From JAYQKL01 sp965243245 (GTDB lineage: Bacteria > Pseudomonadota > Alphaproteobacteria > RS24): 64,000 nt of DNA. The notes under the pieces are model-generated. The model had not been told where the DNA came from and did not search any database. It saw only the letters and a list, made by a program, of their open reading frames with translations. The stretch spans positions 1,240,001 to 1,304,000 of the forward strand of contig OZ251536.1 in the NCBI GenBank assembly GCA_965243245.1, written 5' to 3'. Below are positions 20,134 to 28,216 of the stretch, in pieces. The stretch's first letter is position 1; each line of letters starts with the position of its first letter. The position numbers and the translations under genes were made by a program.

Positions 20134-21010
20134 AAGCGATAATGCGCCGCTCCAGAGCATGTGGGAAAAAATAAAAACCTTCTTGCGTATTCAAGATACC
20201 AATTTGCGCGAAAGCCTAGAAGACGTGCTAGATGAGGAAAGCCAGCCCGATGCTTCCTTGCGCGGAGAAGAGCTTCATATGATGCGCAATTTACTCGGCT
20301 TCAAAGATGTGCGCGTGGATGATGTGATGGTGCCACGGGCGGATATCGTGGCTGTTGAAAATGATATTTCTTATGCGAAGTTGAAAGAAAAATTTATTAG
20401 TTGCGCTCATTCGCGCCTGCCCATTTATAATGAGACCCTCGATAATCCCGTTGGCATGGTACATATTAAGGATGCTTATGCGTTTAAACGCGGTCGCGCA
20501 AAAGCGCGTCCTTTATCAAAATTGAGGCGCGATGTGTTGTTTGCGCCGCCGTCTATGCCGGCACTTGATTTATTGTTGCGGATGCAAACCACACATACTC
20601 ATATGGCGATTGTGGTGGATGAGTATGGGGGCACGGATGGATTGGTGACAATTGAAGATTTGGTTGAAGAAATTGTCGGCGAAATTGAAGATGAGCATGA
20701 CGGATTTGATCTGCCACAATTGGTTGAGCGGCGCAAAGGCGTAATTGATGCGCCGGCTCGTTTACCCATCGAGGTACTTGAAAATTTTCTTGCGTTGAAA
20801 TTAGTTGATGAAGCTGATGATGTTGACACGCTGGGCGGCTTGGTGTTTACGCTGGCGGGTCATATACCTCAACGCGGTGAAATCATTGTGCATGAGAGTG
20901 GTTTGGAGTTTGAAATTCGAGATGCTGATGCGCGGCGGATTAAATTACTTCGGATGCATACACAAACCATTCAAAAAGGTAACACTCAAAAAGATAAAAC
21001 GAAAGATTAA
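20126..21010 (+). CDS. corC: CorC/HlyC-type CBS-domain protein
   Basis: A soluble protein of 294 residues with two CBS domains (about residues 55-185, with VMVPRADIVAVE and MAIVVDEYGGTDGLVTIEDLVEEIVGEIEDE) and a C-terminal transporter-associated CorC_HlyC domain (about 205-285). Homologues are linked to magnesium/cobalt export, and the gene is regularly found between ybeY and lnt. ATG 20126 (MSKSDNAP) is preferred because an upstream in-frame start would overlap ybeY by 41 bases. Confidence 0.92.
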   Translation: MSKSDNAPLQSMWEKIKTFLRIQDTNLRESLEDVLDEESQPDASLRGEELHMMRNLLGFKDVRVDDVMVPRADIVAVENDISYAKLKEKFISCAHSRLPIYNETLDNPVGMVHIKDAYAFKRGRAKARPLSKLRRDVLFAPPSMPALDLLLRMQTTHTHMAIVVDEYGGTDGLVTIEDLVEEIVGEIEDEHDGFDLPQLVERRKGVIDAPARLPIEVLENFLALKLVDEADDVDTLGGLVFTLAGHIPQRGEIIVHESGLEFEIRDADARRIKLLRMHTQTIQKGNTQKDKTKD

Positions 21011-21056
21011 ACAAAAAATTGCGCGTAGCCTGAGCATAAAATAAAAAGATGAAGAG

Positions 21057-22694
21057 ATGAAAAGAGTTTTCCTTGCGCGGTTGCGTGAATTTTATACGCG
21101 CTTTACGACAAAGCACCCTTATTTACTGAATATCTTTTTGGGCGCAGGGCTGGTCTGTGCCTTGCCGCCTTTGGGGGTTTGGTTTCTCATTTTTTTGATT
21201 TTGCCGCTTTTTTATCTGTCTTTCGAAAAATGTGAAAACCCGTTCGGCGCACCTCTTTTGAGGCGTTATTTTTGGCGCGGATGGGCTTTTTTCTTTGGCT
21301 ATTTCCTGTTCGGGCTTTATTGGATGGGAAGCGCATTTCTCGTTGAGGGCGAAATTTATATCTGGATGATGCCTTTTGCAGTCACTTTGCTCCCCGCTTT
21401 TTTAGCCTTATTCTATGGTTTAGCGGTGATGGTATGGGCGGCTCTTTGTCATCGCTATGTTGTTTTTGGAGTTGGACGACTGCTTCTATTTGTTTTGGGC
21501 ATGATGTTGGCCGATTATACGCGCGGACATGTGTTGACGGGGCTACCTTGGAATTTACCCGGAATGATTGCTCTTGCTTGGTTACCGCTTGCGCAAACGG
21601 CGGCTCTTTGGGGCGTGTATGGTCTGGGGATTGTAATATGGTTATTGGGCTTATTGCCTGTGATTTTTTGCCAAAACAAAAAAATTGCAATTGCGTTCAC
21701 AGTGCTTTTTTTAGCTCTAGGGATTGCCGGGCAACAGCGGTTGCACCAAGCTGAGATGGCGTTAGCAACGACTGTTTTATCTGAAAAAAAACCGCTTATT
21801 CGAATTGTTCAGCCAAATTTAAAGCAAAAAGAAAAATGGCAGCCCGCTTTACGGGCGCAACATATTCAAAAAACCGTAGCCTTATCTGTAAATAAAGGCG
21901 CGCCCGTTCCTGATATTATCATTTGGCCAGAAACAGCTATCCCCGCTTTGCTTGTGCGTGATGGTGATGTGCGCGATTTTATTCAATCCGCCTTTCGCAC
22001 CGCCTTTCGCACCGCCTTTCGTAAATCGGCTTTATCAGAAACGGTTTATCTCATTAGCGGGTCTGTACGCCAGCAATGGGATGATGCGCTTGCACGCACC
22101 ATAAGCCTAAATAGTCTTTTGCTTATACGTGATGGGCAGGTGATGGCAGTTTATGATAAACATCACCTCGTTCCTTTTGGAGAATATCTTCCCTATCAGG
22201 CTCTGCTTGAAGCCATTGGCTTGCGCCAATTAACGCAATTGCGAGGTGGTTTTACCTCTGGCGCAGGACCTCAATTATTGCGTGCCGAAGGCTTACCCGC
22301 CTTTGCACCCATGATATGCTATGAGGTCATATTTCCGAGCACGTCTGTTCCCGCCGAACGCCCCGCTTGGTTGGTCAATGTCACAAATGATGCATGGTTT
22401 GGTCATACGCTCGGTCCTTGGCAACATTTGGCAATGGCGCAAATGCGTGCCATTGAAGAGGGATTGCCATTGGCGCGTGCCGCCAATACGGGTATTTCTG
22501 CGATGATTTCGCCTTATGGAGAAATTCAAAATCATCTCCCTCTTGGCGTTGCAGGTTCTTTTGATACGCCGTTGCCAGAACCCTTACAAGTCACGGTTTA
22601 TGCACGTTACGCAGATTTACCGTTTTTCATTATATTGGTTTTGCTTGGTCTTTTTGCTTTTGCGATTAACATGCGCGAAAAGAATGTGGATTAA
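21057..22694 (+). CDS. lnt: Apolipoprotein N-acyltransferase
   Basis: A 545-residue inner-membrane enzyme that adds the third acyl chain to bacterial lipoproteins. The N-terminal half has about seven membrane helices; the periplasmic nitrilase domain follows, with its Glu-Lys-Cys triad in WPETAIPAL (about 298), DKHHLVPFGEYLPY and MICYEVIFP (about 420). A final helix precedes the C-terminus. A 12-bp in-frame triplication (AFRT-AFRT-AFRK, about residues 312-323) lies after the catalytic Glu in a surface loop. Confidence 0.95.
   Translation: MKRVFLARLREFYTRFTTKHPYLLNIFLGAGLVCALPPLGVWFLIFLILPLFYLSFEKCENPFGAPLLRRYFWRGWAFFFGYFLFGLYWMGSAFLVEGEIYIWMMPFAVTLLPAFLALFYGLAVMVWAALCHRYVVFGVGRLLLFVLGMMLADYTRGHVLTGLPWNLPGMIALAWLPLAQTAALWGVYGLGIVIWLLGLLPVIFCQNKKIAIAFTVLFLALGIAGQQRLHQAEMALATTVLSEKKPLIRIVQPNLKQKEKWQPALRAQHIQKTVALSVNKGAPVPDIIIWPETAIPALLVRDGDVRDFIQSAFRTAFRTAFRKSALSETVYLISGSVRQQWDDALARTISLNSLLLIRDGQVMAVYDKHHLVPFGEYLPYQALLEAIGLRQLTQLRGGFTSGAGPQLLRAEGLPAFAPMICYEVIFPSTSVPAERPAWLVNVTNDAWFGHTLGPWQHLAMAQMRAIEEGLPLARAANTGISAMISPYGEIQNHLPLGVAGSFDTPLPEPLQVTVYARYADLPFFIILVLLGLFAFAINMREKNVD
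21990..22025 (+). repeat. 12-bp tandem repeat, three copies, in lnt
   Basis: GCCTTTCGCACC occurs twice, followed by GCCTTTCGTAAA. It encodes AFRT-AFRT-AFRK in the nitrilase domain. Confidence 0.88.
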
Positions 22695-22710
22695 ATCTAA
22701 AAATCCATAT

Positions 22711-22738
22711 TTGATATATAGTTAAAAATAGGGATAAT
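22711..22738 (+). promoter_or_regulatory. Sigma70-type promoter candidate for the XRE regulator
   Basis: TTGATA at 22711-22716 and GATAAT at 22733-22738, 16 bases apart, lie in the lnt-XRE gap. This suggests the regulator, and perhaps metK, can be transcribed apart from lnt. Confidence 0.5.
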
Positions 22739-22773
22739 GCTTGCTATAGACAAAAAATAAAAAGAAGGACGCC

Positions 22774-23205
22774 ATGTCTCTCAAAAAAACATCCGTGGTT
22801 GACCAACATATAGGTCAAAGACTTCGTCTTCAGCGCATTAATTTAGGTATGAGTCAAGAAGTGCTCGGTGAAAGGGTAAATCTCACATTTCAGCAAATCC
22901 AAAAATATGAAAAAGGCGTCAATAGAATATCAGCGGCACGACTATTTGAATTCTCCGAAGTGCTGAACGTTGATGTCACCTTTTTCTATGAGGACCTTAA
23001 CACCCGCCCCCCAAAACTAAGGGGCATGGAAGAAAGTATGAATGTGAATGAATTTATGGATTTCATCTCTAGCAATGAAGGCATTGCGCTGAATCGTAAT
23101 TTTGCAAAAATACGTAATAAAAAATTACGGCAAAGTATTATCGATATGACCCGTGCCATGGAAAAATCACAACCTGATGGTTCTTTAGACCCGCATTCAG
23201 AATAA
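22774..23205 (+). CDS. XRE-family helix-turn-helix transcriptional regulator
   Basis: A 143-residue regulator with an XRE/lambda-repressor-type helix-turn-helix at about residues 13-68 (IGQRLRLQRINLGMSQEVLGERVNLTFQQIQKYEKG in outline). The acidic C-terminal half has no recognisable ligand domain. A gene of this type directly before metK is a conserved alphaproteobacterial arrangement, so it may act on S-adenosylmethionine or cell-cycle functions; that is inference. AAGGA at 22766-22770 serves the ATG at 22774. Confidence 0.88.
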   Translation: MSLKKTSVVDQHIGQRLRLQRINLGMSQEVLGERVNLTFQQIQKYEKGVNRISAARLFEFSEVLNVDVTFFYEDLNTRPPKLRGMEESMNVNEFMDFISSNEGIALNRNFAKIRNKKLRQSIIDMTRAMEKSQPDGSLDPHSE

Positions 23206-23254
23206 GTTCACCTCATAGCGCGGTTTCTACCATTGCGCAATCTACCTACTCTTG

Positions 23255-23277
23255 CTAAACACGCTTCAGTTTAGGAG
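23255..23277 (+). promoter_or_regulatory. Hairpin touching the metK ribosome-binding site
   Basis: CTAAAC (23255-23260) can pair with GTTTAG (23269-23274) around an 8-base loop. The closing AG of the 3' arm is the first part of the AGGAG ribosome site at 23273-23277, six bases before the metK ATG. A 10-bp palindrome, ATTGCGCAAT, lies just upstream at 23232-23241. It resembles a short translational control element but I could not match it to a known SAM riboswitch class. Confidence 0.4.
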
Positions 23278-23283
23278 AAGATA

Positions 23284-24456
23284 ATGCCAAGACAAAATTA
23301 CACCTTTACGAGCGAGTCCGTTTCTGAGGGGCATCCAGATAAAGTATGTGACTTCATTTCTGATAGTGTGCTGGATGCTTTTTTGACTCGCGATCCGCAG
23401 GCGCGCGTGGCTATCGAAACACTGGCAACAACCAACCTGATTGTGCTGGCTGGTGAGGTGCGCCCTCAAGGTTTGGTGTCGCTTGAGGAAATGGAAGAGC
23501 GCGCGCGCCAGTGTGTGCGTGATATCGGCTATGAGCAAGAGGGGTTTCATTGGAAAAACGCTGAAATTCAAGTGCGCGTTCATGGACAGTCTGCACATAT
23601 CGCCCAAGGTGTTGATGCGGGGGATGGCAATAAAGATGAGGGCGCAGGGGATCAAGGCATTATGTTTGGCTATGCTTGCCGCGAAACAGATAGCTTAATG
23701 CCTGCGCCAATTGCCTATGCGCATCAGATTCTTGGGCAGATGGCAAAATTGCGTAAAAGCGGTGAAATCAAGGGGTTGGGACCTGATTCTAAAAGTCAAA
23801 TTTCCTTACGTTATGAAAAGGGATGGCCTGTTGGGGCGGCGTCAATTGTGGTTTCCACCCAGCATGATAAAGGCCTTTGTCAGGCAGATGTGCGCGCGCT
23901 GGTGCGCCCGATCGTTGAGGATGTTTTACCAAAGGGCTGGATGTGTCCTGAAGCGGCATTTTATGTTAACCCGACGGGTCTATTCGTTATCGGCGGGCCT
24001 GATGGCGATACAGGGCTGACGGGACGCAAAATCATCGTTGATACTTATGGCGGTGCTGTGCCACATGGCGGGGGTGCGTTTTCTGGTAAAGATCCGACTA
24101 AAGTAGACCGCTCGGCGGGTTATGCGGCGCGGTATCTGGCTAAAAATGTGGTGGCGGCAGGGCTGGCAGATAGATGCATGATTCAGTTATCTTATGCAAT
24201 CGGTGTTTCAAAGCCGCTTTCCATTCTGGTCGATACTTATGGAACGGGGCAGGTTGATGAAACCAAGCTTGAGGTTGTTTTAGAACAAGTTATGGACCTT
24301 TCGCCGCGCGGTATTCGTACACATTTGGGGCTTAACAAGCCGATTTATGCGCGCACCGCAGCCTATGGTCATTTTGGACGCCAACCCGAAGCAGATGGCG
24401 GCTTTTCTTGGGAACATACGGATTTAACAGAAGCCATTAAGGCTGAGTTGACCTAA
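23284..24456 (+). CDS. metK: S-adenosylmethionine synthetase
   Basis: A 390-residue enzyme that makes S-adenosylmethionine from methionine and ATP. Signatures: [16 protein letters not shown] at the N-terminus (ATP and Mg binding), the [12 protein letters not shown] loop (about residue 119), and [19 protein letters not shown] (about 262). All catalytic segments are intact and length is standard. It is followed after one base by trmB. Confidence 0.97.
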   Translation: MPRQNYTFTSESVSEGHPDKVCDFISDSVLDAFLTRDPQARVAIETLATTNLIVLAGEVRPQGLVSLEEMEERARQCVRDIGYEQEGFHWKNAEIQVRVHGQSAHIAQGVDAGDGNKDEGAGDQGIMFGYACRETDSLMPAPIAYAHQILGQMAKLRKSGEIKGLGPDSKSQISLRYEKGWPVGAASIVVSTQHDKGLCQADVRALVRPIVEDVLPKGWMCPEAAFYVNPTGLFVIGGPDGDTGLTGRKIIVDTYGGAVPHGGGAFSGKDPTKVDRSAGYAARYLAKNVVAAGLADRCMIQLSYAIGVSKPLSILVDTYGTGQVDETKLEVVLEQVMDLSPRGIRTHLGLNKPIYARTAAYGHFGRQPEADGGFSWEHTDLTEAIKAELT

Positions 24457-24457
24457 T

Positions 24458-25162
24458 ATGAGTATCGCTCAGATGGGACGTCATGTATATGGACGCCGTC
24501 AGGGGCATAAATTGCATCCGCGCCAAGCCCGCATGGTTGATGAAATGTTGCCTGCCTTGCGCGTTCCTCATTCTATTCAAGACCCACATGCCTTATTTGA
24601 CTTTCAACCAGAGGCTCTCGTGTTGGAAATCGGCTTTGGCGGGGGTGAATATTTAGCTCGCCAAGCGGTTCTTCATCCCAAAATAGGCTTTATTGGCTGT
24701 GAGCCGTTTGTGAACGGCGTGGCTAAATTATTGACGGCGATTGACGCCCAACGGATTAATAATATTCGTATTCATGATAATGATGCGCGTGACCTGATGG
24801 AGGGGTTGCTGAATAATTGTTTGGAGCAAATTTACCTTCTTTATCCTGACCCTTGGCCTAAAACGCGCCATCACAAAAGACGGTTTGTCTCAAAGGAAAA
24901 CCTGCACCAGTTTTTTCGGTTGTTAAAACCGGGCGGTAAACTCATGGTGGCAAGTGATATTCCCGATTATATTTTGTGGACTTTGTCGCATATACGCGCA
25001 CATGGCGGCTTTGACTGGCATGCAAAAAACGCCAATGATTGGCGCTTACCGCCGCTAGATTGGCCGTCCACCAGATATGAACAAAAAGCCATTCAAGAAG
25101 GGCGAACCCCTACATATTTACATTTTATACGCCGTCAAGCGATTTTGAACGCAATACTTTAA
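24458..25162 (+). CDS. trmB: tRNA (guanine-N7-)-methyltransferase
   Basis: A 234-residue Rossmann-fold methyltransferase that makes m7G46 in tRNA. SAM-binding motif LVLEIGFGGGEYLARQA (about 50-66), the family box LYPDPWPKTRHHKRRFV (about 128-144) and the C-terminal TRYEQKAIQEGR with the conserved Glu-Gly-Arg are all present. It lies immediately after metK, whose product it uses. Confidence 0.95.
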   Translation: MSIAQMGRHVYGRRQGHKLHPRQARMVDEMLPALRVPHSIQDPHALFDFQPEALVLEIGFGGGEYLARQAVLHPKIGFIGCEPFVNGVAKLLTAIDAQRINNIRIHDNDARDLMEGLLNNCLEQIYLLYPDPWPKTRHHKRRFVSKENLHQFFRLLKPGGKLMVASDIPDYILWTLSHIRAHGGFDWHAKNANDWRLPPLDWPSTRYEQKAIQEGRTPTYLHFIRRQAILNAIL

Positions 25163-25184
25163 GGCTTGCTTTTTAGCACTTAAT

Positions 25185-25282
25185 GACTATTATATGGGCA
25201 ACAATCTACTTTATTTGAAAGTGGGACGGTCGCTCAGACCCCCGCTTTTTTTAATGCCAGATTATATGACCTATTATATGGG
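25185..25282 (+). repeat. Direct repeat CTATTATATGGG flanking the rimP attenuator
   Basis: CTATTATATGGG occurs at 25187-25198 and again at 25271-25282, on either side of the hairpin at 25218-25248. Each copy contains TATTAT, so both could act as -10 elements. Confidence 0.6.
25218..25252 (+). terminator. Intrinsic terminator/attenuator ahead of rimP-nusA
   Basis: AAAGTGGG (25218-25225) pairs with CCCGCTTT (25241-25248) with one G-U pair, and an inner stem GGTC/GACC (25228-25231, 25237-25240) closes a 5-base loop. The stem runs into an eight-base T tract. The placement fits either termination after trmB or attenuation of the rimP-nusA operon, which NusA itself could modulate. Confidence 0.65.
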
Positions 25283-25303
25283 TTAGCTAAAAAAGGAGTG
25301 CGT

Positions 25304-25888
25304 ATGGAAAACAGCGAGCAAGATAATGTGCCAATAGAGCTTTACGCTCATTTATTGGCACCGGGTCTGGCGCGTCCGCTGTTGGAGATAGTCTCACCGG
25401 TGATAGAGGATTTGGGCTATGAATTGCTTCGTATTCGGATGACGGGTGATAATGCGAATACGGTGTTGCAGGTCATGGCGGTCGCGCTGGATGACTCTAT
25501 GAATGTTGAGGGGTGTGAGAAAATTAGCCGTAGCTTGTCTGCGGTGCTGGATGTAGAAGACCCTATAAGGGCGGCTTATGTGCTTGAAGTCTCCTCGCCC
25601 GGTATGGCACGTCCTCTTTGCCGTCCAAAAGATTTTGCAAACTGGAGCGGACTGGAGACGAAAATAGAAGTCAAAGTGCCAATTGATGGGCAAAAAAGAT
25701 TTCGCGGCAGATTGCGTGGTTTTGAAGATGGAGAAGCTCTTTTAGAGCTTGTTTTGGAAGGTTTTGAGTGCCCTCAGATTCTGGGGTTTAAAGTGGAAAA
25801 TATTGTTGAAGCCAGATTGGTTGCGAATGATGAAATGATACAAGCGAGTTTGAAGGCTTCAAAAAACGTAAACTCGCTTAAAGGGTGA
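25304..25888 (+). CDS. rimP: Ribosome maturation factor RimP
   Basis: A 194-residue RimP that helps 30S subunit assembly. Visible family segments are PVIEDLGYELLRIRM (about 28-42), NVEGCEKISRSLSAVLDVEDPI and YVLEVSSPGMARPLCRPKDF (about 88-107), followed by the C-terminal SH3-like domain. AAGGAG at 25293-25297 is correctly spaced for the ATG at 25304; the GTG two codons earlier is less likely. The C-terminus has a nonconserved tail of about 25 residues. Confidence 0.93.
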   Translation: MENSEQDNVPIELYAHLLAPGLARPLLEIVSPVIEDLGYELLRIRMTGDNANTVLQVMAVALDDSMNVEGCEKISRSLSAVLDVEDPIRAAYVLEVSSPGMARPLCRPKDFANWSGLETKIEVKVPIDGQKRFRGRLRGFEDGEALLELVLEGFECPQILGFKVENIVEARLVANDEMIQASLKASKNVNSLKG

Positions 25889-25944
25889 ATAATATGTTGG
25901 CTTATCGTGGCTTACATAAAGGGTTGCAAGAGACGGAGAAATAA

Positions 25945-27561
25945 ATGGCTACGGGTATTAGTGCAAATAAGCTGGAACTTCTACAGATTGCCGAAGCAGT
26001 GGCGCGAGAAAAGAGCATTGAGCCTTCTATTGTTCTTGGGGCTATGTCGGAAGCGATTCAACGTGCTGCAAAGGCAAAATATGGTTCTGAAAACGATATT
26101 CGCGCAGATATAGACTCTAAAACGGGAGATACGCATCTGCGCCGTGTGTTTACGGTTGTTGAGACAATCGAAAATGATAATACGGAAATTCTGCTGGCTG
26201 ATGCCCAAAAAACAAATGCTGATATTGCGCTTGGCGATGAGATAAGCGAGCCTTTGCCGCCGGTTGAATTTGGCCGTATTGCGACACAAACCGCCAAGCA
26301 GGTTATTATCCAAAAAGTCCGCGATGCTGAAAGAGAAAACCAATATGAAGAATATAAAGACCGGGTTGGTGAAATTGCCTCTGGTATTGTTAGGCGTGTT
26401 GAATATGGAAATGTGATTGTCGATTTGGGGCGCGGCGAAGCCATGTTACGCCGTGATAACCTTATCCCGCGCGAGGTGTTTCGCCCCAATGACCGTATCC
26501 GTGCCTATATTCAAGATGTGCGCAGCGAACAACGCGGGCCGCAAATTTTGCTCTCAAGAACAGACCCCGCTTTTATGGCTAAGTTGTTTGCTCAAGAAGT
26601 ACCGGAAGTTTATGATGGGGTGATCGAAATTCGCTCTGTTGCGCGCGACCCGGGCAGTCGTGCTAAAATCGCCGTTATTTCAAATGATGTGAGCATTGAC
26701 CCGGTTGGGGCATGTGTCGGGATGCGCGGAAGCCGCGTGCAGGCGGTCGTCAATGAACTGCAAGGCGAAAAGGTTGATATTATTCCGTGGACCGAAGATT
26801 CAGCCAGCTTTATCGTTAATGCTCTTGCCCCGGCGGAGGTTTCCAAGGTTGTGCTCGATGAAGATACGCAGCGGATTGAAGTATGTGTGCCAGATGACCA
26901 GCTTAGTCTGGCGATTGGCAGGCGCGGACAAAATGTGCGCCTTGCGTCACAATTGACCCAGTGGGATATTGATATTATGACGGAAGCGGACGAATCTGAA
27001 CGCCGCCAAGCTGAGTTTAAGGAACGCACTGAAACCTTTATGCAGGCGCTTGATGTGGACGAAATGATTGCCCAATTGCTGGCATCCGAAGGCTTTGGCA
27101 TGGTCGAGGAAGTCGCTTATGTGCCACTGGAAGAGATTACCTATATTGAAGGCTTTGACGAAGAAACAGCAGAAGAGCTTCAACGTCGGGCACTCGAATA
27201 TATTGAGGCACAAAACATAAAACTCGATGAAGAGCGCAAAACGCTGGGGGTCAGCGATGAGCTGGTGGAAGTTGAGGGTTTAACCCCCCCTATGCTGGTC
27301 GCGCTCGGTAAAAATGACGTTTTTACGACCGAAGACTTTGCCGGTTGCATCCCCGATGATCTGGTGGGATATATTGAAATGGTGGACAGGCAACGTGTTC
27401 GCCAGCCCGGTATTTTTGACGGCTTTGATGTGTCCGCTAAAGACGCTGAGGAAATGATTATGTCTATGCGGGTTAAGGTTGGCTGGGTTACCCAAGAAGC
27501 ACTGGACGCTCAGCAAGTTGCGCAAGAACCAGAAGAAGAAGAAGAGGAGAGTGTCGCTTAA
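25945..27561 (+). CDS. nusA: Transcription termination/antitermination factor NusA
   Basis: A 538-residue NusA that binds RNA polymerase and nascent RNA. Order: N-terminal polymerase-binding domain (1-125), S1 domain (about 135-200), two KH domains (VGMRGSRVQAVVNELQGEKVDII near 260; AIGRRGQNVRLASQLT near 326), and two acidic helix-hairpin-helix repeats (about 365-520) as in proteobacterial NusA. The C-terminus is a run of glutamates. It lies downstream of rimP in the universal operon. Confidence 0.96.
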   Translation: MATGISANKLELLQIAEAVAREKSIEPSIVLGAMSEAIQRAAKAKYGSENDIRADIDSKTGDTHLRRVFTVVETIENDNTEILLADAQKTNADIALGDEISEPLPPVEFGRIATQTAKQVIIQKVRDAERENQYEEYKDRVGEIASGIVRRVEYGNVIVDLGRGEAMLRRDNLIPREVFRPNDRIRAYIQDVRSEQRGPQILLSRTDPAFMAKLFAQEVPEVYDGVIEIRSVARDPGSRAKIAVISNDVSIDPVGACVGMRGSRVQAVVNELQGEKVDIIPWTEDSASFIVNALAPAEVSKVVLDEDTQRIEVCVPDDQLSLAIGRRGQNVRLASQLTQWDIDIMTEADESERRQAEFKERTETFMQALDVDEMIAQLLASEGFGMVEEVAYVPLEEITYIEGFDEETAEELQRRALEYIEAQNIKLDEERKTLGVSDELVEVEGLTPPMLVALGKNDVFTTEDFAGCIPDDLVGYIEMVDRQRVRQPGIFDGFDVSAKDAEEMIMSMRVKVGWVTQEALDAQQVAQEPEEEEEESVA

Positions 27562-27604
27562 ATTATCCACAGGGTGCTAGAAGCCGGCCGAAGGAGACTG
27601 AATT

Positions 27605-28216
27605 TTGGTAAACCGCGAAGAACAAAAATGTCTGATAAGCGGCGAGACGCAAATTGCGCGCCTTATCAGATTAGCTGTGTCGCCGCACGATGAACTGGTG
27701 CCAGATATTGGTGCTAAATTGCCCGGTCAGGGCGTTTGGGTGATGGCAAATAAAGCGGTGATTACCAAAGCCCTTGAAACGGGCGTCTTTAATGAGGCTC
27801 TACACTGTAAGCTCATTTGGCCGCCAGATTTCACGGGGCAAATAGGGCGGTTGTTGGAAACCCAATTGTTGAATCTTCTTGGGCTCGCGCGGCGTGCGGG
27901 GGCTTTGCAAGTCGGTTTTACCAAGGTAGAAAAGGCTTTGAAAAAACAGCAAGCACAATTAGTGCTTTGTGCCAGCGATGGGGCTGTTGATGGGCGTTCA
28001 AAGATTGCGGCTTTAGGGCGCCATCAAGATGTGCTGATTGATACATCATTGACCTGTGCATCATTGAGTGCGGCACTTGGACGGGAAAATATTGTCCATG
28101 TGGCGGTGGTAGAAAAAGGCTGGTCTGATCGCGTGGGAAGGGATATATCTCGTATGGCTCTTTACCATAACGGGGAAATGAACTTAAAGGAAAATGAGAC
28201 GATAGAAGATGAATGA
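27605..28216 (+). CDS. YlxR (DUF448)/L7Ae-like RNA-binding protein
   Basis: A 203-residue protein with an N-terminal YlxR/DUF448 domain (about 5-85; [38 protein letters not shown] in outline) and a C-terminal L7Ae/ribosomal L30e-like domain (about 95-180; [22 protein letters not shown]). Such fusions sit between nusA and infB in alphaproteobacteria and are thought to bind RNA. AAGGAG at 27590-27595 points to TTG 27605 as the start. It overlaps infB by 8 bases. Confidence 0.9.
   Translation: MVNREEQKCLISGETQIARLIRLAVSPHDELVPDIGAKLPGQGVWVMANKAVITKALETGVFNEALHCKLIWPPDFTGQIGRLLETQLLNLLGLARRAGALQVGFTKVEKALKKQQAQLVLCASDGAVDGRSKIAALGRHQDVLIDTSLTCASLSAALGRENIVHVAVVEKGWSDRVGRDISRMALYHNGEMNLKENETIEDE

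Noticed and set aside
23206..23283. Known SAM-II or SAM/SAH riboswitch before metK
   Set aside because: Only one short stem is visible and the consensus core of those classes is not recognisable; kept only as a hairpin.
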